DNA of 64,000 nucleotides from Sinohyriopsis cumingii (taxonomy: Eukaryota; Mollusca; Bivalvia; Unionida; Unionidae): assembly GCA_028554795.2 (NCBI GenBank), contig JAPYKE020000578.1, positions 124,001-188,000 on the forward strand, given 5' to 3'. Position numbers and translations under genes: made by a program. Shown here one piece after another: positions 37,159-51,313 of the stretch. The notes under the pieces are model-generated. The model did no database searches, had not been told where the DNA came from, and saw only the letters and a list, made by a program, of their open reading frames with translations. Within the stretch, counting starts at the first letter, position 1. Each line of letters begins with the position of its first letter.

Positions 37159-38997
37159 TTACATGTTACATGAGAAGGGTACTTTTTTACACAAAATCTT
37201 CACTGCTGAGAAAACTGGCCTTGTAAAGGAGGTTGCTGCTGGTGATGGTAGGTGGCATATATGTTGACGGACACTGTATTTCTCTTTCATTAATGAGCAT
37301 AATAATTTGTAAGTCTAGCACAGAATCTAGTGTTAGAAAGGTATTTATTTAGGACACATTACCTTTAAGCTTTTTAGGTGCTTCAACTTCAATGGGCTTT
37401 TAGCAGGCCTCAACAACCTTACTTGGTACCATTTTATCCTTTAAGAACTGCTTGATGTTAGATGATCCTGAAAATAGTGTATATGTTGATATTTTTAATA
37501 AACCAATACCTTCAAACCTGGTGCTAATATAATAAAAAATGAATGCAATTTATAGGGTATTTGTTTGATACATATGATGCTATTTTTAGCACATGATATA
37601 CCTTTGATAACTAAAAAAAATCAGTTTAATATAATTTGTGTTATTTCCAACGACATTTCTCCTATGTAAGCAGCAACAATAATTGAATTTATGTTTTCCT
37701 CCAACATGTGTAGTTTTTACTATTTTTCATACAATATAATGTTTATATTGTTTTTGTAGAATGTCTCAACACAAAAATGAATATCATGTACACTTTCTGT
37801 GTATTACACTCACTCCATGGATGAATGAATTTTATTGATTGACTTATCCTCTATGAAAATTAGATGTGATGTGTGATGTGATAGGATTTGGATTTTTAAT
37901 GTAGTTTTTTAAAAAATTCAGTCATATTGCTACAATGTCTGCAATGTGGCCGTTTACAGTAATGTCTAGCAATGGGGCATTATACCACAGACATGTGACA
38001 TGATGTTCCACGCAGTCACATCCTGACACCAGGCCGACCAGTCCTAACACTAACCTCCTAATGCTGAGCGCCAAGTGAGGCAGCTGTTAGCACCATTTTT
38101 GTAAGTCTTTGGTACGACTTGGCAGGGGATTGAACCCATGACCTCCCGCATCCAAGGCAGATGCACTAACCACTAGGCCACTGGTGAAAATTAAAAGTAC
38201 TATTACTAGTAACATAGTGTACAAAATATGTAAACTGTAAAAACTACAATATAAATATTAAAAATTATTATAACTTATTTGTATTTTGACTCTAAAACAG
38301 ACATTAAGTTTAATACATCCATACTTGTGTGCATGCTTTTTTGTGGGATGAAGATACTCAAATTTATTCAAGGCAGTTCATTTAGAAATTTGTATAGCTT
38401 TTAGATCTTAAACTTTGTGAACCTTTGATAAGATGCGGGCTCATAATAAAGGAAAATAAATATGCCAGGTATGACACACTTATAAACTAAACTGTCATGA
38501 AATTTGGGTTTTACACACAAATTTTAAAAGATGATGTAACAGACTGACATATATTAGACCACTAAAGATATGACATTAAATACAATCCTAACATAACCAC
38601 TTACCCAAATATTTAATCTGTGGTGCTGGTCTTGACTTGCTTGGCCTAGGCAATCATTTTCAATTAAATATAAATTGTTCTTTTGAAATTAACACTACAC
38701 TACTTTTCTTTTTCAATCCTGATTTTAGAATGATCTGACCCTCTCTATCATAATATATAAGAGAGAAGGTACGCCGGAACTTCCAAATACTTCGCTCCAC
38801 CCATGACCCTCGATTTGCTTCTGTTATTTCCGTCTTTAAAGGCACACGACCATACTATATGGCTTGTTTTACTTCTGAGATATTTTTTTATCCACCCAGC
38901 CATCATTGACTTTTCTGCGTTGTACTGAACTGAAGTTACGGGCTCCGAAACGTGCGATTTTCGCGAAGTTCTTCATTGCAGACACTTCCGGGCTCAT
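37159..38997 (-). pseudogene. Candidate split gene, unit 8 copy
   Basis: Shares the unit 6 intron 2 change TTGAATTTATG near 37683. Confidence 0.42.
37863..38184 (-). mobile_element. SINE, unit 8 copy
   Basis: Same as unit 6; duplications intact. Confidence 0.84.
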
Positions 38998-40596
38998 GTG
39001 AAAACCGGTGACAAGAGCGATAGGGACAATGTTTTCAACTCTATGGTGCATCATTTCTTGAATTAGAGAACAGCGGTAGATGGAAAAGTAACTTTTTTTT
39101 TACTTACCATTAACTCGGAATCCTGTTGCATGCAAGAATTAGACATCGAACATATATGCCACTCTATTTTGAAAATAGGTAAACCATACGGCACGCGCGT
39201 GAACACCGAAATATGGTTGGCTCAAAAACTTGGCGAAAATGTAACGTTTACATGTTTGTGTGTTTTGAGATTTCCTGGTGTACTGCCTGGTTATTAGGCA
39301 AAAGTGAGTGATTGACTTAGTTGAGAATTTGAAAGATTGTAAAGGGTGAAGGAGGTGTGTGAGGGTGAGTGCGAGAGAAAGTTGGGTAGTGGAAACTTAA
39401 AGGTAGGAGAAGGAGTGTAAAGAAGAAAGAAAGAAGGGTATTGGGGTATGAATTATGTATGTAGTGGTTTAGGCGATAGAGCCCCAGGTACGGTAGGTTA
39501 GTCGGTAGAGGACGAGGTACGGTGGGGTGGGAGTGGACGTGAAATGTTGTTTAGGACGCGACCTTTATGGCGGATTATCGGGGAACTTGATAAAGCTGGG
39601 AGTACACGATAAAGCTTGGTAGATAAGAGGAATGAATAAGAGCATAACACACTGGATGTAGACTGTAGACGTCGAAGGATGACCTGTATCGCATGGGACA
39701 TATTCTCGTGAGTTTTTACTGAAATTTTATGTTATATAATCAAAAAGAAAGAAGGAATAGTCTGTTCCGTTGTAAATCGATGTTTTGGGATAGAATAGGG
39801 ACAAAGAAGATCTAGTAAAAATGCAATTTCATTTTTCTACGTGTTTCAATTAAACAATCACACTAAAGCACTAAAAGTCAAAACATTTAAGAAAGATATC
39901 ATATTCTTACAAATTAGACTGCAGCAGACAGACTACATAACTGAGATCAGACATGGATCAGAAATAAATGAAGGTAAAATTTTTGTAAGCTTTAATGCAT
40001 GTAGCATAACATTTAAGAGGGAATATCATCACTTGGCAAAATGTAAAGGAAGGATGTACTCGGCAAGAATAGTGTCACAGTTATTTATTATTGGCAATGA
40101 CGTTGCCCCATCCCCTTTGCCCCTATGTGTGGGCGCCCATGCCCACATATATTTTCTTCTTTCTGCACTATTTTTTTTTTCTTCTTCAAATTATAACATT
40201 AGAAACTGGTACTAAAACTCCACTTAATTTATTGTTTAAACATGTCACTTTACCAATTTAAGGCTGTCAGTGAGATGGTACATCGACCCACAGCTAATAT
40301 TTTTGCTTCAAAACACTTTCCAGAAAATCCAGGCCCTAGAGTGATCCTGCTGAGATTGGTGTCGGACTGTAGTGGGGTGGCTTTTGCATGTATTTCTTTG
40401 TTTCGCGCATTTGTGTCAAAATTCATAAACTTGCTTCATCTCTAGAAATGAAAATACTAAATGAAGGGAATAGTATAAGCAACTGTCCCTGAGACAGCTT
40501 AGACTTCTGGTTTTATATTCTGAAGGTAATTGTGTCAGCCAACTAACACACATGGCTCACGCGACTTCCATATTCAAAAACAAAACGCAATAACTT

Positions 40597-40847
40597 TAGC
40601 AGCAGAGAGGGTGAACAGACCTTTTGCTGAAACGTCATTTATGAAAACTGAAGCTTTCTAGGAAAACTATAAAAACATAAGGTCACTAACGCCAAAACCA
40701 AAACCTCTAACTTTACCGAGAGTTTCTCTAAATGGGTTAGTTTATTTTGTTACTTTATTTTTGTCGTTAGTGTTCTTCTAAATTTGTATTTGTGCTTTTT
40801 GTTTATCCACCGAACGTTTAATTGAGGTCGCACCCTCTCTGCTGCTA
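40597..40847. mobile_element. Foldback element, unit 9 copy
   Basis: Arms perfect; no private change noticed. Confidence 0.6.
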
Positions 40848-40878
40848 TACTTAAATCATTATTATATCAATAATTTAA

Positions 40879-41565
40879 TCTTACACTAGTAGATTAGCTA
40901 GAGAAAGATTAGAAGCAATTACAAGATAGTGCCATGTTCATCATGCTCTCAAACAAAAACTACAGGACCGACAAGAAGCACAAGCTGAGTATGCAGCAGG
41001 TACAGAAAAATTATATAAACCTGTTACAAAGGTTACTGAAAGAGTTGCAGAAGCTACTGAAGGTCTTCTTCTAGCGTTAAAACAAACTGCTGAGCAAACT
41101 GGAAAGATATCAAGAACCAAACAAACAAAATAGATTTTAAGAGATCTTCCAGGTGAAATAGCTGCTGCTCAACACCTGATTCTCAGCTTAAAGAAGAACT
41201 TGAAGGTGAAGAACTTGAAGGTGCTGTTGTAAACGAACCAGAACCGAAGGGAGAAAAAAACAACAGGAATCAGAACTAAATCAAACGATAAATTTTCCGA
41301 GGTGAATATTTCCTACTTAATAAGTATTGAAGAGGTAAGATTACCTGCACTTGCCGTGCATAGTTATGATAATAGAAAGGTATTTCTGAAACCTCCATAC
41401 GCAAATAAATAGGGAAGTAGTGAAACCTGGTACAAGTGGATTTATAAAGTATACCATGAAACTGATAATGTCAAAAATGATGATCCAAAATATTTTGAAT
41501 TTATTGATGGGATAAATAAACATCTTGAAAGCTTACAACGAGTAGATGATATGCCTTATTTATAA
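40879..41565 (+). pseudogene. Decayed coding region, unit 9 copy
   Basis: GTGCC form; same stops. Confidence 0.55.
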
Positions 41566-42034
41566 AGGAAGCGACACATGTACTGTACTGTAACATGATA
41601 TTTTGGTCTCTCATGTACCCTGTTTTGTTCAAGGTTAATTTCTCTTCTTGTGTTAATCCACAAAACCTACATATAGCCAAAGCTGACCATGTTATGATCT
41701 TGACAATTATGTCCAGCTATAATCATCAAAGCGAAAATCTCCATAGCTGTGCGAAGCCAAATATTTTATCACAACATTGCTGAACCAATTCCTGTAAATA
41801 TATCTTTTTATACTAGATAATGATATAATTATATAATAATAACCATTACTGGTACATATTATACTGTAGTTTGGCCAATACTTATTTCATTATTGAGAAC
41901 CAGAAATTGGGAAATACACATCATTAACTATAATAGGATTACTTACCTTGCTTAATCAATTAAGTATTGGTTCTAGACACATTGAAATAAAAATTTGGCT
42001 GCCAGGGAGGTATAAATTGTGCCTAAAATGATGA

Positions 42035-43873
42035 TTACATGTTACATGAGAAGGGTACTTTTTTACACAAAATCTTCACTGCTGAGAAAACTGGCCTTGT
42101 AAAGGAGGTTGCTGCTGGTGATGGTAGGTGGCATATATGTTGACGGACACTGTATTTCTCTTTCATTAATGAGCATAATAATTTGTAAGTCTAGCACAGA
42201 ATCTAGTGTTAGAAAGGTATTTATTTAGGACACATTACCTTTAAGCTTTTTAGGTGCTTCAACTTCAATGGGCTTTTAGCAGGCCTCAACAACCTTACTT
42301 GGTACCATTTTATCCTTTAAGAACTGCTTGATGTTAGATGATCCTGAAAATAGTGTATATGTTGATATTTTTAATAAACCAATACCTTCAAACCTGGTGC
42401 TAATATAATAAAAAATGAATGCAATTTATAGGGTATTTGTTTGATACATATGATGCTATTTTTAGCACATGATATACCTTTGATAACTAAAAAAAATCAG
42501 TTTAATATAATTTGTGTTATTTCCAACGACATTTCTCCTATGTAAGCAGCAACAATAATTGAATGTATGTTTTCCTCCAACATGTGTAGTTTTTACTATT
42601 TTTCATACAATATAATGTTTATATTGTTTTTGTAGAATGTCTCAACACAAAAATGAATATCATGTACACTTTCTGTGTATTACACTCACTCCATGGATGA
42701 ATGAATTTTATTGATTGACTTATCCTCTATGAAAATTAGATGTGATGTGTGATGTGATAGGATTTGGATTTTTAATGTAGTTTTTTAAAAAATTCAGTCA
42801 TATTGCTACAATGTCTGCAATGTGGCCGTTTACAGTAATGTCTAGCAATGGGGCATTATACCACAGACATGTGACATGATGTTCCACGCAGTCACATCCT
42901 GACACCAGGCCGACCAGTCCTAACACTAACCTCCTAATGCTGAGCGCCAAGTGAGGCAGCTGTTAGCACCATTTTTGTAAGTCTTTGGTACGACTTGGCA
43001 GGGGATTGAACCCATGACCTCCCGCATCCAAGGCAGATGCACTAACCACTAGGCCACTGGTGAAAATTAAAAGTACTATTACTAGTAACATAGTGTACAA
43101 AATATGTAAACTGTAAAAACTACAATATAAATATTAAAAATTATTATAACTTATTTGTATTTTGACTCTAAAACAGACATTAAGTTTAATACATCCATAC
43201 TTGTGTGCATGCTTTTTTGTGGGATGAAGATACTCAAATTTATTCAAGGCAGTTCATTTAGAAATTTGTATAGCTTTTAGATCTTAAACTTTGTGAACCT
43301 TTGATAAGATGCGGGCTCATAATAAAGGAAAATAAATATGCCAGGTATGACACACTTATAAACTAAACTGTCATGAAATTTGGGTTTTACACACAAATTT
43401 TAAAAGATGATGTAACAGACTGACATATATTAGACCACTAAATATATGACATTAAATACAATCCTAACATAACCACTTACCCAAATATTTAATCTGTGGT
43501 GCTGGTCTTGACTTGCTTGGCCTAGGCAATCATTTTCAATTAAATATAAATTGTTCTTTTGAAATTAACACTACACTACTTTTCTTTTTCAATCCTGATT
43601 TTAGAATGATCTGACCCTCTCTATCATAATATATAAGAGAGAAGGTACGCCGGAACTTCCAAATACTTCGCTCCACCCATGACCCTCGATTTGCTTCTGT
43701 TATTTCCGTCTTTAAAGGCACACGACCATACTATATGGCTTGTTTTACTTCTGAGATATTTTTTTATCCACCCAGCCATCATTGACTTTTCTGCGTTGTA
43801 CTGAACTGAAGTTACGGGCTCCGAAACGTGCGATTTTCGCGAAGTTCTTCATTGCAGACACTTCCGGGCTCAT
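42035..43873 (-). pseudogene. Candidate split gene, unit 9 copy
   Basis: Intron 2 reverts to ACAGACATT and AAATATATG, unlike unit 7, while exon 2 keeps GCA (Ala). Confidence 0.42.
42739..43060 (-). mobile_element. SINE, unit 9 copy
   Basis: The last copy preceded on the tail side by CATGGATGAATG rather than CATGGACGAATG. Confidence 0.84.
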
Positions 43874-45472
43874 GTGAAAACCGGTGACAAGAGCGATAGG
43901 GACAATGTTTTCAACTCTATGGTGCATCATTTCTTGAATTAGAGAACAGCGGTAGATGGAAAAGTAACTTTTTTTTTACTTACCATTAACTCGGAATCCT
44001 GTTGCATGCAAGAATTAGACATCGAACATATATGCCACTCTATTTTGAAAATAGGTAAACTATACGGCACACGCGTGAACGCCGAAATATGGTTGGCTCA
44101 AAAACTTGGCGAAAATGTAACGTTTACATGTTTGTGTGTTTTGAGATTTCCTGGTGTACTGCCTGGTTATTAGGCAAAAGTGAGTGATTGACTTAGTTGA
44201 GAATTTGAAAGATTGTAAAGGGTGAAGGAGGTGTGTGAGGGTGAGTGCGAGAGAAAGTTGGGTAGTGGAAACTTAAAGGTAGGAGAAGGAGTGTAAAGAA
44301 GAAAGAAAGAAGGGTATTGGGGTATGAATTATGTATGTAGTGGTTTAGGCGATAGAGCCCCAGGTACGGTAGGTTAGTCGGTAGAGGACGAGGTACGGTG
44401 GGGTGGGAGTGGACGTGAAATGTTGTTTAGGACGCGACCTTTATGGCGGATTATCGGGGAACTTGATAAAGCTGGGAGTACACGATAAAGCTTGGTAGAT
44501 AAGAGGAATGAATAAGAGCATAACACACTGGATGTAGACTGTAGACGTCGAAGGATGACCTGTATCGCATGGGACATATTCTCGTGAGTTTTTACTGAAA
44601 TTTTATGTTATATAATCAAAAAGAAAGAAGGAATAGTCTGTTCCGTTGTAAATCGATGTTTTGGGATAGAATAGGGACAAAGAAGATCTAGTAAAAATGC
44701 AATTTCATTTTTCTACGTGTTTCAATTAAACAATCACACTAAAGCACTAAAAGTCAAAACATTTAAGAAAGATATCATATTCTTACAAATTAGACTGCAG
44801 CAGACAGACTACATAACTGAGATCAGACATGGATCAGAAATAAATGAAGGTAAAATTTTTGTAAGCTTTAATGCATGTAGCATAACATTTAAGAGGGAAT
44901 ATCATCACTTGGCAAAATGTAAAGGAAGGATGTACTCGGCAAGAATAGTGTCACAGTTATTTATTATTGGCAATGACGTTGCCCCATCCCCTTTGCCCCT
45001 ATGTGTGGGCGCCCATGCCCACATATATTTTCTTCTTTCTGCACTATTTTTTTTTTCTTCTTCAAATTATAACATTAGAAACTGGTACTAAAACTCCACT
45101 TAATTTATTGTTTAAACATGTCACTTTACCAATTTAAGGCTGTCAGTGAGATGGTACATCGACCCACAGCTAATATTTTTGCTTCAAAACACTTTCCAGA
45201 AAATCCAGGCCCTAGAGTGATCCTGCTGAGATTGGTGTCGGACTGTAGTGGGGTGGCTTTTGCATGTATTTCTTTGTTTCGCGCATTTGTGTCAAAATTC
45301 ATAAACTTGCTTCATCTCTAGAAATGAAAATACTAAATGAAGGGAATAGTATAAGCAACTGTCCCTGAGACAGCTTAGACTTCTGGTTTTATATTCTGAA
45401 GGTAATTGTGTCAGCCAACTAACACACATGGCTCACGCGACTTCCATATTCAAAAACAAAACGCAATAACTT

Positions 45473-45723
45473 TAGCAGCAGAGAGGGTGAACAGACCTTT
45501 TGCTGAAACGTCATTTATGAAAACTGAAGCTTTCTAGGAAAACTATAAAAACATAAGGTCACTAACGCCAAAACCAAAACCTCTAACTTTACCGAGAGTT
45601 TCTCTAAATGGGTTAGTTTATTTTGTTACTTTATTTTTGTCGTTAGTGTTCTTCTAAATTTGTATTTGTGCTTTTTGTTTATCCACCGAACGTTTAATTG
45701 AGGTCGCACCCTCTCTGCTGCTA
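45473..45723. mobile_element. Foldback element, unit 10 copy
   Basis: Arms perfect; no private change noticed. Confidence 0.6.
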
Positions 45724-45754
45724 TACTTAAATCATTATTATATCAATAATTTAA

Positions 45755-46441
45755 TCTTACACTAGTAGATTAGCTAGAGAAAGATTAGAAGCAATTACAA
45801 GATAGTGCCATGTTCATCATGCTCTCAAACAAAAACTACAGGACCGACAAGAAGCACAAGCTGAGTATGCAGCAGGTACAGAAAAATTATATAAACCTGT
45901 TACAAAGGTTACTGAAAGAGTTGCAGAAGCTACTGAAGGTCTTCTTCTAGCGTTAAAACAAACTGCTGAGCAAACTGGAAAGATATCAAGAACCAAACAA
46001 ACAAAATAGATTTTAAGAGATCTTCCAGGTGAAATAGCTGCTGCTCAACACCTGATTCTCAGCTTAAAGAAGAACTTGAAGGTGAAGAACTTGAAGGTGC
46101 TGTTGTAAACGAACCAGAACCGAAGGGAGAAAAAAACAACAGGAATCAGAACTAAATCAAACGATAAATTTTCCGAGGTGAATATTTCCTACTTAATAAG
46201 TATTGAAGAGGTAAGATTACCTGCACTTGCCGTGCATAGTTATGATAATAGAAAGGTATTTCTGAAACCTCCATACGCAAATAAATAGGGAAGTAGTGAA
46301 ACCTGGTACAAGTGGATTTATAAAGTATACCATGAAACTGATAATGTCAAAAATGATGATCCAAAATATTTTGAATTTATTGATGGGATAAATAAACATC
46401 TTGAAAGCTTACAACGAGTAGATGATATGCCTTATTTATAA
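45755..46441 (+). pseudogene. Decayed coding region, unit 10 copy
   Basis: The last copy with the GTGCC form and the last with the original GATGGGATAAAT near the 3' end. Confidence 0.55.
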
Positions 46442-46910
46442 AGGAAGCGACACATGTACTGTACTGTAACATGATATTTTGGTCTCTCATGTACCCTGTT
46501 TTGTTCAAGGTTAATTTCTCTTCTTGTGTTAATCCACAAAACCTACATATAGCCAAAGCTGACCATGTTATGATCTTGACAATTATGTCCAGCTATAATC
46601 ATCAAAGCGAAAATCTCCATAGCTGTGCGAAGCCAAATATTTTATCACAACATTGCTGAACCAATTCCTGTAAATATATCTTTTTATACTAGATAATGAT
46701 ATAATTATATAATAATAACCATTACTGGTACATATTATACTGTAGTTTGGCCAATACTTATTTCATTATTGAGAACCAGAAATTGGGAAATACACATCAT
46801 TAACTATAATAGGATTACTTACCTTGCTTAATCAATTAAGTATTGGTTCTAGACACATTGAAATAAAAATTTGGCTGCCAGGGAGGTATAAATTGTGCCT
46901 AAAATGATGA

Positions 46911-48749
46911 TTACATGTTACATGAGAAGGGTACTTTTTTACACAAAATCTTCACTGCTGAGAAAACTGGCCTTGTAAAGGAGGTTGCTGCTGGTGATGG
47001 TAGGTGGCATATATGTTGACGGACACTGTATTTCTCTTTCATTAATGAGCATAATAATTTGTAAGTCTAGCACAGAATCTAGTGTTAGAAAGGTATTTAT
47101 TTAGGACACATTACCTTTAAGCTTTTTAGGTGCTTCAACTTCAATGGGCTTTTAGCAGGCCTCAACAACCTTACTTGGTACCATTTTATCCTTTAAGAAC
47201 TGCTTGATGTTAGATGATCCTGAAAATAGTGTATATGTTGATATTTTTAATAAACCAATACCTTCAAACCTGGTGCTAATATAATAAAAAATGAATGCAA
47301 TTTATAGGGTATTTGTTTGATACATATGATGCTATTTTTAGCACATGATATACCTTTGATAACTAAAAAAAATCAGTTTAATATAATTTGTGTTATTTCC
47401 AACGACATTTCTCCTATGTAAGCAGCAACAATAATTGAATGTATGTTTTCCTCCAACATGTGTAGTTTTTACTATTTTTCATACAATATAATGTTTATAT
47501 TGTTTTTGTAGAATGTCTCAACACAAAAATGAATATCATGTACACTTTCTGTGTATTACACTCACTCCATGGACGAATGAATTTTATTGATTGACTTATC
47601 CTCTATGAAAATTAGATGTGATGTGTGATGTGATAGGATTTGGATTTTTAATGTAGTTTTTTAAAAAATTCAGTCATATTGCTACAATGTCTGCAATGTG
47701 GCCGTTTACAGTAATGTCTAGCAATGGGGCATTATACCACAGACATGTGACATGATGTTCCACGCAGTCACATCCTGACACCAGGCCGACCAGTCCTAAC
47801 ACTAACCTCCTAATGCTGAGCGCCAAGTGAGGCAGCTGTTAGCACCATTTTTGTAAGTCTTTGGTACGACTTGGCTGGGGATTGAACCCATGACCTCCCG
47901 CATCCAAGGCAGATGCACTAACCACTAGGCCACTGGTGAAAATTAAAAGTACTATTACTAGTAACATAGTGTACAAAATATGTAAACTGTAAAAACTACA
48001 ATATAAATATTAAAAATTATTATAACTTATTTGTATTTTGACTCTAAAACAGACATTAAGTTTAATACATCCATACTTGTGTGCATGCTTTTTTGTGGGA
48101 TGAAGATACTCAAATTTATTCAAGGCAGTTCATTTAGAAATTTGTATAGCTTTTAGATCTTAAACTTTGTGAACCTTTGATAAGATGCGGGCTCATAATA
48201 AAGGAAAATAAATATGCCAGGTATGACACACTTATAAACTAAACTGTCATGAAATTTGGGTTTTACACACAAATTTTAAAAGATGATGTAACAGACTGAC
48301 ATATATTAGACCACTAAATATATGACATTAAATACAATCCTAATATAACCACTTACCCAAATATTTAATCTGTGGTGCTGGTCTTGACTTGCTTGGCCTA
48401 GGCAATCATTTTCAATTAAATATAAATTGTTCTTTTGAAATTAACACTACACTACTTTTCTTTTTCAATCCTGATTTTAGAATGATCTGACCCTCTCTAT
48501 CATAATATATAAGAGAGAAGGTACGCCGGAACTTCCAAATACTTCGCTCCACCCATGACCCTCGATTTGCTTCTGTTATTTCCGTCTTTAAAGGCACACG
48601 ACCATACTATATGGCTTGTTTTACTTCTGAGATATTTTTTTATCCACCCAGCCATCATTGACTTTTCTGCGTTGTACTGAACTGAAGTTACGGGCTCCGA
48701 AACGTGCGATTTTCGCGAAGTTCTTCATTGCAGACATTTCCGGGCTCAT
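46911..48749 (-). pseudogene. Candidate split gene, unit 10 copy
   Basis: One exon 1 change: plus-strand GACATTTCC turns a Val codon (GTG) into Met (ATG) two codons before the second start Met. Private TAATATAACC sits close to the exon 2 donor without altering it. Confidence 0.42.
47615..47936 (-). mobile_element. SINE, unit 10 copy
   Basis: Has CTGGGG for CAGGGG beside the B box, shared with units 12 and 13. Confidence 0.84.
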
Positions 48750-50346
48750 GTGAAAACCGGTGACAAGAGCGATAGAGACAATGTTTTCAACTCTATGGTG
48801 CATCATTTCTTGAATTAGAGAACAGCGGTAGATGGAAAAGTAACTTTTTTTTACTTACCATTAACTCGGAATCCTGTTGCATGCAAGAATTAGACATCGA
48901 ACATATATGCCACTCTATTTTGAAAATAGGTAAACTATACGGCACACGCGTGAACGCCGAAATATGGTTGGCTCAAAAACTTGGCGAAAATGTAACGTTT
49001 ACATGTTTGTGTGTTTTGAGATTTCCTGGTGTACTGCCTGGTTATTAGGCAAAAGTGAGTGATTGACTTAGTTGAGAATTTGAAAGATTGTAAAGGGTGA
49101 AGGAGGTGTGTGAGGGTGAGTGCGAGAGAAAGTTGGGTAGTGGAAACTTAAAGGTAGGAGAAGGAGTGTAAAGAAGAAAGAAAGAAGGGTATTGGGGTAT
49201 GAATTATGTATGTAGTGGTTTAGGCGATAGAGCCCCAGGTACGGTAGGTTAGTCGGTAGAGGACGAGGTACGGTGGGGTGGGAGTGGACGTGAAATGTTG
49301 TTTAGGACGCGACCTTTATGGCGGATTATCGGGGAACTTGATAAAGCTGGGAGTACACGATAAAGCTTGGTAGATAAGAGGAATGAATAAGAGCATAACA
49401 CACTGGATGTAGACTGTAGACGTCGAAGGATGACCTGTATCGCATGGGACATATTCTCGTGAGTTTTTACTGAAATTTTATGTTATATAATCAAAAAGAA
49501 AGAAGGAATAGTCTGTTCCGTTGTAAATCGATGTTTTGGGATAGAATAGGGACAAAGAAGATCTAGTAAAAATGCAATTTCATTTTTCTACGTGTTTCAA
49601 TTAAACAATCACACTAAAGCACTAAAAGTCAAAACATTTAAGAAAGATATCATATTCTTACAAATTAGACTGCAGCAGACAGACTACATAACTGAGATCA
49701 GACATGGATCAGAAATAAATGAAGGTAAAATTTTTGTAAGCTTTAATGCATGTAGCATAACATTTAAGAGGGAATATCATCACTTGGCAAAATGTAAAGG
49801 AAGGATGTACTCGGCAAGAATAGTGTCACAGTTATTTATTATTGGCAATGACGTTGCCCCATCCCCTTTGCCTCTATGTGTGGGCGCCCATGCCCACATA
49901 TATTTTCTTCTTTCTGCACTATTTTTTTTTCTTCTTCAAATTATAACATTAGAAACTGGTACTAAAACTCCACTTAATTTATTGTTTAAACATGTCACTT
50001 TACCAATTTAAGGCTGTCAGTGAGATGGTACATCGACCCACAGCTAATATTTTTGCTTCAAAACACTTTCCAGAAAATCCAGGCCCTAGAGTGATCCTGC
50101 TGAGATTGGTGTCGGACTGTAGTGGGGTGGCTTTTGCATGTATTTCTTTGTTTCGCGCATTTGTGTCAAAATTCATAAACTTGCTTCATCTCTAGAAATG
50201 AAAATACTAAATGAAGGGAATAGTATAAGCAACTGTCCCTGAGACAGCTTAGACTTCTGGTTTTATATTCTGAAGGTAATTGTGTCAGCCAACTAACACA
50301 CATGGCTCACGCGACTTCCATATTCAAAAACAAAACGCCATAACTT

Positions 50347-50597
50347 TAGCAGCAGAGAGGGTGAACAGACCTTTTGCTGAAACGTCATTTATGAAAACTG
50401 AAGCTTTCTAGGAAAACTATAAAAACATAAGGTCACTAACGCCAAAACCAAAACCTCTAACTTTACCGAGAGTTTCTCTAAATGGGTTAGTTTATTTTGT
50501 TACTTTATTTTTGTCGTTAGTGTTCTTCTAAATTTGTATTTGTGCTTTTTGTTTATCCACCGAACGTTTAATTGAGGTCGCACCCTCTCTGCTGCTA
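50347..50597. mobile_element. Foldback element, unit 11 copy
   Basis: Arms perfect. CGCCATAAC replaces CGCAATAAC in the left flank, outside the arm. Confidence 0.6.
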
Positions 50598-50628
50598 TAC
50601 TTAAATCATTATTATATCAATAATTTAA

Positions 50629-51313
50629 TCTTACACTAGTAGATTAGCTAGAGAAAGATTAGAAGCAATTACAAGATAGCGCCATGTTCATCATGCTCTC
50701 AAACAAAAACTACAGGACCGACAAGAAGCACAAGCTGAGTATGCAGCAGGTACAGAAAAATTATATAAACCTGTTACAAAGGTTACTGAAAGAGTTGCAG
50801 AAGCTACTGAAGGTCTTCTTCTAGCGTTAAAACAAACTGCTGAGCAAACTGGAAAGATATCAAGAACCAAACAAACAAAATAGATTTTAAGAGATCTTCC
50901 AGGTGAAATAGCTGCTGCTCAACACCTGATTCTCAGCTTAAAGAAGAACTTGAAGGTGAAGAACTTGAAGGTGCTGTTGTAAACGAACCAGAACCGAAGG
51001 GAGAAAAAAACAACAGGAATCAGAACTAAATCAAACGATAAATTTTCCGAGGTGAATATTTCTTACTTAATAAGTATTGAAGAGGTAAGATTACCTGCAC
51101 TTGCCGTGCATAGTTATGATAATAGAAAGGTATTTCTGAAACCTCCATACGCAAATAAATAGGGAAGTAGTGAAACCTGGTACAAGTGGATTTATAAAGT
51201 ATACCATGAAACTGATAATGTCAAAAATGATGATCCAAAATATTTTGAATTTATTGTATTTATATAAACATCTTGAAAGCTTACAACGAGTAGATGATAT
51301 GCCTTATTTATAA
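50629..51313 (+). pseudogene. Decayed coding region, unit 11 copy
   Basis: Two bases shorter: nine bases ATGGGATAA are replaced by TATTTAT at 51257-51263, which breaks the frame before the final stop. Also ATTTCTTACTT. Start reverts to GCGCC. Confidence 0.55.

Larger units (their letters stand above)
34127..39002. repeat. Array unit 8
   Basis: Matches unit 6 at every diagnostic site checked, including GGGACGTATTC near 34822 and TTGAATTTATG near 37683. It lies exactly 9,752 bp after unit 6. Confidence 0.97.
39003..43878. repeat. Array unit 9 (mosaic)
   Basis: The left part matches unit 7 (AAACCATACGG near 39182). The right part does not: it has ACAGACATT near 43176 and AAATATATG near 43440, where unit 7 has ACAGAGATT and AAAGATATG. 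The right end of the duplicated dimer therefore falls inside this unit. Confidence 0.96.
43879..48754. repeat. Array unit 10 (mosaic)
   Basis: Combines units 6-9 markers (9-T run, CCCCTATGTG, ATAGTGCC) with units 11-14 markers (GGCACACGCGTGAACGCC near 44066, CATGGACGAATG near 47570). It has GGCTGGGGATT near 47874 in the SINE box B region and a private CTAATATAACC near 48340. Confidence 0.96.
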
